A DNA stretch of 11,515 nucleotides from IH12 sp041987265 (GTDB taxonomy: Bacteria > Pseudomonadota > Alphaproteobacteria > Caulobacterales > Hyphomonadaceae): assembly GCA_041987265.1 (NCBI GenBank), contig JBHIWT010000108.1:1-11515 (forward strand), read 5' to 3'. The translations under genes were made by a program, and so were the position numbers. Positions 7,099-11,515 of this stretch are shown here, one piece after another (position 1 is the stretch's first letter; the number at the start of each line of letters is the position of its first letter). The notes beneath the pieces are model-generated. The model saw only the letters and a program-made list of their open reading frames with translations, did not search any database and had not been told where the DNA came from.

Positions 7099-7122
7099 AC
7101 AGTTAGTGCCCAGCCGCGTCAA
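7094..7122 (-). promoter_or_regulatory. Putative promoter of the PepSY gene
   Basis: On the minus strand TTGACG (complement of 7117-7122) matches five of six bases of the -35 consensus. It is followed after exactly 17 bases by TACATG (complement of 7094-7099), a weak -10 matching three of six. The implied transcription start is near 7088, giving a leader of about 25-30 nt to the GTG start at 7061. Confidence 0.4.
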
Positions 7123-7157
7123 ACCGGGCTTCCGCAGCGAGCGAACAGCCGCCGCCC

Positions 7158-8666
7158 CTAATGCGCCACCTCGCCCCACAACCAGTTGGCGGCGTCGGCG
7201 ATCGATGCGCGATCAATATCCACCATGGCGTTCGCTCGGCGCATGGTCTGGCTAGAGACCGCACCACGCAGCGGTTCCAGCGCCGCGCGTAGCTCATCGT
7301 CTGCGTCCGCACGCAGCATCACGAAGGCATCGTACGGCGGCAGCACGCCCAGCGGATCATCAATCAACACGAGGTCGAACGCATCGATGCGACCGTCAGT
7401 CGTGTAGGCTGTCACCACATCCACCTCGCCGGACGCCGCAGCGTCGTACATGAAGGTCGGATCCATTCCCCGCGCACGCACATCATCCAGCCCGTAGGCG
7501 TCCCGCGTGCGCGTCCATTCCGATCGTCCGAAGAATTCCGGATCGCTGGCGAGGCTCGCTCCGGTTCCCGCCATGTCGGCGATCGTCTCCAGCTCAAGCC
7601 GTTCCGCTGTCTCGCGGCTCGCTGCAAACGCATAGGCGTTCTCGAAGCCAAGCCGCGCAAACGCCTCTGCGCCGCGCTCATCACGCAACCAGGCGCTCAC
7701 CTCGGAATACATCTCCTCCCGCCCAGCCGGGTCTGACCGGTTCATGACCGTCGCCCAAACCGTGCCGGAATAATCGACATAGACATCGATCTCGCCGCTC
7801 ACCAGCGCATCGAACGCCACGGTCGAGCCAAGCCCGGGGCGCATCCGCACGCTTGCGCCCTGCCCCTCCAACGCCCGGCGCAGAACGTCGGCAAGGATGT
7901 ATTGTTCGGAAAAGGACTTCGACCCCACTGTTACCGTCCGCCCCGACAGCGGACCATCCACCACGGCGCTGGCCTGCGCGCCGCCAATGATCCCGGTCGC
8001 CGGCGCAAGGATCGCCAGGAAACCCGCTGCCGCCCCGACCAGATAGCCGCGCGAGCGTTTCACCGCGCCGCGCTCGATCAGCGCGATCACCTGATCCAGC
8101 GCCAGGGCGAGTACAGCAGACGCGACACAGCCGAATACGACCGTCCCCCAGTTGCGCGTCTGCAGGCCCTGGAAGATGTAGCCGCCCAGGCTGTCGGCCC
8201 CGACCGGCGTCGCCAACGTCGCCGCCCCTACGACCCAGACCGCCGCCGTGCGCAGCCCCGCCACGATCACCGGCGATGACAATGGCAGGTCGACATCCAG
8301 CAGGCGCTGGCGTCTTGTCATCCCAACGGCCAGCGCCGCCTCGCGCACGTCAGCGTCGACGCTACGCAGGCTGACAATCGTATTGCGCAGGATCGGCAGC
8401 ACCGAATACAGCGTGAGCGCTGCAAACGCCGGCCAGAAACCGATCTTGCCGCCCATCAGCGGCACCATCAACGCCAGCAGGGCTAGGCCGGGAATGGTCT
8501 GCACAACGCTGGCCGCGCCCAGCGCCGGCGTCGCCACCTTGTCAGACCGCGCCGCCGCCACGCCAAGCGGAACTGAAATCAGCAGCCCGACCAGCAAGGC
8601 GCTGAACGAGAGGGTCAGGTGACCGGCATATAGTTGCGGGAACTGAATCCATTCCTCTTCGAACAT
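7158..8666 (-). CDS. Osmoprotectant-family ABC importer: permease fused to substrate-binding protein
   Basis: This 502-residue protein joins two ABC-importer parts. Residues 1 to about 200 are a BPD-type permease with several membrane helices and the EAA coupling loop at 109-129 (EAALAVGMTRRQRLLDVDLP), which contacts the ATPase. A further hydrophobic segment at about 206-228 leads out to the periplasm. From about 243 to 500 is an OpuAC-type binding domain, starting 'TVTVGSKSFSEQYILADVL', with 'GEIDVYVDYSGT' at 291-302 and 'AYTTDGRIDAF' at 420-430. Such fusions are known as OpuF-type betaine importers and as EgtU ergothioneine importers. Which ligand (betaine, choline, carnitine, ergothioneine or other) cannot be told from motifs alone. 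The ATG has GGAG 6 nt upstream, within the end of the ATPase gene, whose stop is 3 nt before, so the two are translationally linked. Confidence 0.93.
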   Translation of the reverse strand: MFEEEWIQFPQLYAGHLTLSFSALLVGLLISVPLGVAAARSDKVATPALGAASVVQTIPGLALLALMVPLMGGKIGFWPAFAALTLYSVLPILRNTIVSLRSVDADVREAALAVGMTRRQRLLDVDLPLSSPVIVAGLRTAAVWVVGAATLATPVGADSLGGYIFQGLQTRNWGTVVFGCVASAVLALALDQVIALIERGAVKRSRGYLVGAAAGFLAILAPATGIIGGAQASAVVDGPLSGRTVTVGSKSFSEQYILADVLRRALEGQGASVRMRPGLGSTVAFDALVSGEIDVYVDYSGTVWATVMNRSDPAGREEMYSEVSAWLRDERGAEAFARLGFENAYAFAASRETAERLELETIADMAGTGASLASDPEFFGRSEWTRTRDAYGLDDVRARGMDPTFMYDAAASGEVDVVTAYTTDGRIDAFDLVLIDDPLGVLPPYDAFVMLRADADDELRAALEPLRGAVSSQTMRRANAMVDIDRASIADAANWLWGEVAH

Positions 8667-8669
8667 CGC

Positions 8670-9440
8670 CTACTCCAGCGCGCCGGCGAAGGCGCGGCTT
8701 ACCGCACGGGCTGTGCGGCGCGGCGCGGCGAGCAGGTCGCGTACGCCGTCGCTGGCTGGCGAGGCGATCAGTTCCTCGGCAACGCCCTTTTGCACGATCG
8801 CGCCGCCCTCCATCACCGCGATCTCATCGGCCAGCCGCAAGGCCTCGGAAAAATCGTGCGTCACGATCACCGCGGCAAAGCCCAGCTTCTCCCGCATCGC
8901 CGCGATGTCTTCGATCAGTCCGTCCTTGGTTACGGGATCAAGCGCCGCGAACGGTTCGTCCATCAGAACCAGATCCGGTTCGCCCGCCAGCGCGCGCGCA
9001 AGCCCGACCCGCTGGCGTTGTCCTCCCGACAGTTCATCCGGCGTACGCTGCGCATACTCCTCGTGAGGCAGGCCGACCATGTCGAGGAGATCCGCCGTCT
9101 TCTTCCCGATCCGCGCTTCGTCCCAGTCCAGAAGGCGGGGCGTCGTCTCGACGTTCTCGGCGATGGTGCGATGCGGAAACAGGCCGGCCGACTGGATGAC
9201 GAAGCCGATCCGCCTGCGCCATTCGTGCGCCGGCACATCATGCGCCTCAGCCCCGCCCAGTTTCACATAGCCCGCATCCGGCTCGATCAGCCGGTTCAGC
9301 ATCTTCAGCGTCGTGGTCTTGCCGCAGCCGGACTCCCCGATCAGCGCCAGCGTTTCGCCCTCTCCCAGCGAGAAACCGACGCCCTCCACAACCGGCGCAT
9401 CGCCGAAACTCTTGGTCAGTCCGACCGCTTCAAGCAGCAA
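8670..9440 (-). CDS. Osmoprotectant-family ABC importer ATPase
   Basis: This ATP-binding subunit powers uptake through the fused permease encoded just downstream. It has the Walker A motif GESGCGKT at residues 35-42, a Q-loop in 'FVIQSAGLFPHRT', the signature ELSGGQRQR, the Walker B 'LVLMDEPFAALD' and the switch His in 'VTHD'. It is closest in pattern to the OpuAA/OpuCA/ProV group. It ends soon after the ATPase domain and lacks the CBS domains that sense ionic strength in some members. I place the start at TTG 9440, where AGGAGG lies 4 nt upstream and the protein begins at the usual first strand ('LLLEAVGLTKSFGD'), giving 256 residues. The frame is open further up to an ATG at 9551, but that adds 37 Arg-rich residues unlike the family and has no ribosome binding site. 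The 4-nt spacing is short, so a start a few codons away is possible. Confidence 0.9.
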   Translation of the reverse strand: MLLEAVGLTKSFGDAPVVEGVGFSLGEGETLALIGESGCGKTTTLKMLNRLIEPDAGYVKLGGAEAHDVPAHEWRRRIGFVIQSAGLFPHRTIAENVETTPRLLDWDEARIGKKTADLLDMVGLPHEEYAQRTPDELSGGQRQRVGLARALAGEPDLVLMDEPFAALDPVTKDGLIEDIAAMREKLGFAAVIVTHDFSEALRLADEIAVMEGGAIVQKGVAEELIASPASDGVRDLLAAPRRTARAVSRAFAGALE

Positions 9441-9603
9441 AACGCCTCCTCTCCCGCGCCTGCGCGTTCCTCCACACGACACGATTTGCCCTGATGAGGT
9501 GAGCCTAGGACGTTCCTTGCTGAGTGTGTAGGGCGCCTGCGCGACAGTCATCTGGCCGGGGCCCTATCCGCCCGCTACAACCGACCCAAAGGGAGACGCC
9601 AGC

Positions 9604-10455
9604 ATGCTCAAAGCCAGGTCAGATTGTTTCGACGTATCCATCGAGGACAAGATCGCCCACATCGTGCTGTCGCGGCCCGACGCTCTGAACTCGATGACAA
9701 AGGACTTCTGGAACGATCTTCCCGTCATCGTGCGAGAGATCGACCGCGAGGCGCTGGCGCGCGTGATCGTCATCTCCTCCACCGGCCGCCATTTCTGCGC
9801 CGGCATGGATCTCTCCGTCTTTGCAGACGCCGGCGCCGTCCATCCGGACAGTCATGACACCCACATCGCGGCGGAGGTCTTCCGCTCCAACATCGCCCAC
9901 ATCCAGCACTCCATGAGCGCGCTTGAAGCTGCGCGGATGCCGGTCCTGTTCGCCTGTCAGGGCGGCGTCATCGGCGGCGCAATCGACATGATCTCCGCGG
10001 GCGATATCCGCTGGTGCACCGCCGACGCCTTCTTCTGCATTCAGGAAACAAACATCGGCATGACGGCCGATGTCGGCACCTTCCCGCGCCTTCAGCGCTA
10101 CATTCCCGAGGGCTGGGTCAAGCAGATGGCCTATACCGGCGAACGCCTCCCCGCCGCCAGGGCCAAGGAGATCGGTCTCGTCAACGACGTTTTCGAAACG
10201 CACGAAGCCATGATGAACCACGTCCTGGAAACAGCCCGCACGATCGCGTCGAAAAATCCGCTCGCGGTTACCGGCTGCAAAACGCTGATCAACTATGGAC
10301 GCGACCACTCAACCGCCGACACGCTCGATTACATCGGCGTCTGGAATGCCGGCATGCTCCCCGGCGCCCACATGAAGGAAGCAATGATGGCGCAAGCCGA
10401 AAAACGCGCGCCGGTGTTTCCCGACCTCGGCAAGCTGCGGGATACGGCGTTCTAG
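9604..10455 (+). CDS. Crotonase-family enzyme, probable delta3,5-delta2,4-dienoyl-CoA isomerase
   Basis: This 283-residue enzyme of the enoyl-CoA hydratase/isomerase superfamily acts on fatty-acyl-CoA in the cytoplasm. The first oxyanion-hole segment is 'GRHFCAGMDLSVF' (61-73) and the second is 'GGVIGGAIDMISAGDIRWC' (120-138). The three acids of the rat dienoyl-CoA isomerase (Asp176, Glu196, Asp204) are all present at the same spacing: Asp128 in GGAID, Glu148 in IQET and Asp156 in 'MTADVGTFPRL'. The ADVGT motif is typical of that isomerase and unlike standard hydratases. It would move double bonds during beta-oxidation of unsaturated fatty acids with odd-numbered double bonds. The ATG is preceded by GGGAG at 8 nt. 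The gene is divergent from the ABC importer and has no other beta-oxidation gene beside it. The family is certain; the specific reaction is likely. Confidence 0.9.
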   Translation: MLKARSDCFDVSIEDKIAHIVLSRPDALNSMTKDFWNDLPVIVREIDREALARVIVISSTGRHFCAGMDLSVFADAGAVHPDSHDTHIAAEVFRSNIAHIQHSMSALEAARMPVLFACQGGVIGGAIDMISAGDIRWCTADAFFCIQETNIGMTADVGTFPRLQRYIPEGWVKQMAYTGERLPAARAKEIGLVNDVFETHEAMMNHVLETARTIASKNPLAVTGCKTLINYGRDHSTADTLDYIGVWNAGMLPGAHMKEAMMAQAEKRAPVFPDLGKLRDTAF

Positions 10456-10476
10456 CCAAACGCTCAATCAGGATCG

Positions 10477-10494
10477 GCTGCCGCCAACGGCAGC
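10477..10494. terminator. Weak hairpin between convergent genes
   Basis: GCTGCCG (10477-10483) and CGGCAGC (10488-10494) form a perfect 7-bp GC-rich stem with the loop CCAA. It lies between the convergent crotonase and EAL genes. No T-run follows on either strand, so it is not a classical intrinsic terminator, but it may slow polymerase or protect 3' ends. Confidence 0.35.
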
Positions 10495-10509
10495 GAGCGC
10501 TTCAGCCGG

Positions 10510-11400
10510 TCAGGCGGAAATCGCCTGCGGCCCGTCGTCCTCCTGGCGCAGCTCCCGGATTTCGGCGGCCGACTTGGGCTGACCGAAATAATAGCCCTGC
10601 ACGATGCGCGCGCCGAGGCCGCGTACCGCCGCGAGTTCAACCTCGCTCTCGACCCCCTCGACGATGCAGTCCTTGTGCAGGGTGCGGATGAGCTGAAGCA
10701 ACGCCGCCAGCACGCGGGTGGAGGATGTCTGCGTCCCAAGCCCTTTCAGGAAGGAGCGGTCGACCTTGATCTTGTCGATCGGCAGCTGGTGCAGGTAGGA
10801 GAAGCTCGAATGACCGGTGCCGAAATCATCCAGCGCGATCTTGTGGCCGGCGTCGCACAGCGCCTGAAGCGAGGCGGCGGCCGCCTCGATATCGCTCATC
10901 ACCACCGTCTCGGTGACCTCAAAACAGATCCGCGAGGGCGCGACGGCTGACCGCCGCGTGGTCGCGAGGATGTCGCGGATCGTGGTTGAATCGAGGAGGT
11001 CGTGAACAGACAGGTTGAAGGACAGGGTCCAGTGCGCCGGCCAGTTCTGCGCTTCCTCCAGCGTCTTCCTCAACAGCACCTTTGTGACCTTCGGGATCAG
11101 GCCGGAAGATTCCGCCACGCTGATAAAAGTGGCCGGCCCCACAGGGCCAAGTTCGTGGCTGTTCCAGCGCGCCAGCGCCTCGAAGCCGGTGATGTCGTTT
11201 GTCTTGATGTCGACCTGCGGCTGGTAAACGACCGAGAGTTCTTCATCCATGTCGCAGCGGCGCAGCGCCTGCTCTACCTCGACGTGCCGCTTCATCAGTT
11301 TCGCGTCACTACGCGAGAAGATCGTGCATCGGCCCTTCATCCGGCGCTTGGCCGAAAATAGAGCGAAGTCAGCCTGCTCGAGAAGCTCTTCGGGGACCAC
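10510..11400 (-). pseudogene. EAL-domain c-di-GMP phosphodiesterase, 5'-truncated GGDEF-EAL protein
   Basis: EAL domains hydrolyse cyclic di-GMP to pGpG, lowering the second messenger that controls motility and biofilm. In the 296-residue frame the EAL motif is Glu74-Ala-Leu. Asn129 (NLS), Glu161 and Glu164 (EVTE), Asp191-Asp192 (DDFGTG), Lys212 (KVD), Glu248 and Glu251 (EGVE) and Gln268 (QGYYFG) are all present, so the catalytic site looks intact. Residues 4-20 ('EELLEQADFALFSAKRR') match the last helix of a GGDEF domain, but the rest of GGDEF, including the signature loop, is missing. Upstream the frame continues only about 10 codons to a TAG (complement of 11428-11430). The GTG at 11400 has no ribosome binding site, nor do the internal ATGs. 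I therefore read this as the 3' part of a longer GGDEF-EAL gene cut by rearrangement, or by a contig end. It could still be expressed as a stand-alone EAL protein if a start is supplied. Confidence 0.75.
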
Positions 11401-11515
11401 GCCATTCTTGCGCTTGATCGCGCGAAGCTATGATGGAGCGGTTTCAATCGCAAAAAAGCTATCATCCGATAGTATTCTGCGTGTTTGATATATTGCGTCT
11501 CGACGGCGTATCGGT
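11401..11515. other. AT-rich junction sequence upstream of the EAL gene
   Basis: These last 115 bases are clearly poorer in GC than the rest of the window from about 11431 onward. In the EAL frame they contain codons rarely used elsewhere here (ATA three times, AGA, CTA, CAA) before the TAG at 11430-11428, and no GGDEF sequence is seen in any frame. I recognise no gene, transposase or inverted-repeat end in it. Confidence 0.55.
11452..11473 (-). terminator. Possible minus-strand intrinsic terminator upstream of the EAL gene
   Basis: Read on the minus strand, CTATC and GATAG (complement of 11459-11472) pair around the loop GGAT, extended by a possible T-G pair. A run of six T follows (complement of 11452-11457). 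The stem is short and not GC-rich, so it may be chance. If real, it ends a gene lying beyond the right edge. Confidence 0.3.

Noticed and set aside
9441..9551. N-terminal extension of the ABC ATPase to the ATG at 9551
   Set aside because: The added residues are Arg/Gly-rich, unlike the family, and the ATG lacks a ribosome binding site, whereas AGGAGG lies just before TTG 9440.
7158..10455. Importer plus crotonase read as a carnitine uptake and CaiD-type degradation locus
   Set aside because: The crotonase carries the dienoyl-CoA isomerase acids and no CaiA, CaiB or CaiC-like gene is present. The importer ligand is undetermined.

Overview
The window is GC-rich, with tightly packed genes and GTG or TTG start codons. 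An S8-protease autotransporter, a PepSY transmembrane protein and an EAL protein are present, and trpB is set in a rearranged trp context. Together these suggest an alphaproteobacterium, perhaps of the Hyphomonadaceae/Caulobacterales kind. That placement is inferred from gene content and codon use, not from a phylogenetic marker. No RNA genes, CRISPR arrays or insertion sequences were seen.

Layout. (1) Positions 1-2488, minus strand: trpB (tryptophan synthase beta chain), then a VOC/glyoxalase-fold protein starting 3 nt after the trpB stop, then an exported protein of unknown function that runs off the left edge. Neither trpF nor trpA, the usual alphaproteobacterial partners, is next to trpB. 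(2) 2489-2830: a divergent intergenic region with a long imperfect hairpin and a short direct repeat. (3) 2831-5731, plus strand: a 966-residue type V autotransporter with a signal peptide, five 21-residue tandem repeats built from (F/Y)WGDIAA heptads, an S8 subtilisin domain with an intact catalytic triad, and a C-terminal beta-barrel ending in Phe. A strong intrinsic terminator follows. (4) 5799-7061, minus strand: a PepSY-family inner-membrane protein, with a promoter-like sequence overlapped by an 8-bp inverted repeat just upstream. (5) 7158-9440, minus strand: a two-gene ABC importer operon of the osmoprotectant (OpuA/OpuC/EgtU) family, made of an ATPase and a fused permease plus substrate-binding protein. 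(6) 9604-10455, plus strand, divergent from the importer: a crotonase-fold enzyme carrying all three acidic residues of delta3,5-delta2,4-dienoyl-CoA isomerase. (7) 10510-11400, minus strand: a catalytically intact EAL (c-di-GMP phosphodiesterase) domain preceded by only the last helix of a GGDEF domain. Upstream of it the reading frame meets an in-frame TAG and the sequence becomes AT-rich and unlike coding DNA, so the gene looks 5'-truncated.

How they fit together: most of the window is a set of unrelated short transcription units (amino-acid synthesis, surface proteolysis, metal/haem-type membrane function, solute uptake, fatty-acid oxidation, c-di-GMP turnover). The most unusual item is the tryptophan-rich WGDIAAF repeat at the N-terminus of the autotransporter protease. 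Its repeat units differ mostly at silent codon positions, so the protein sequence itself appears to be under selection.
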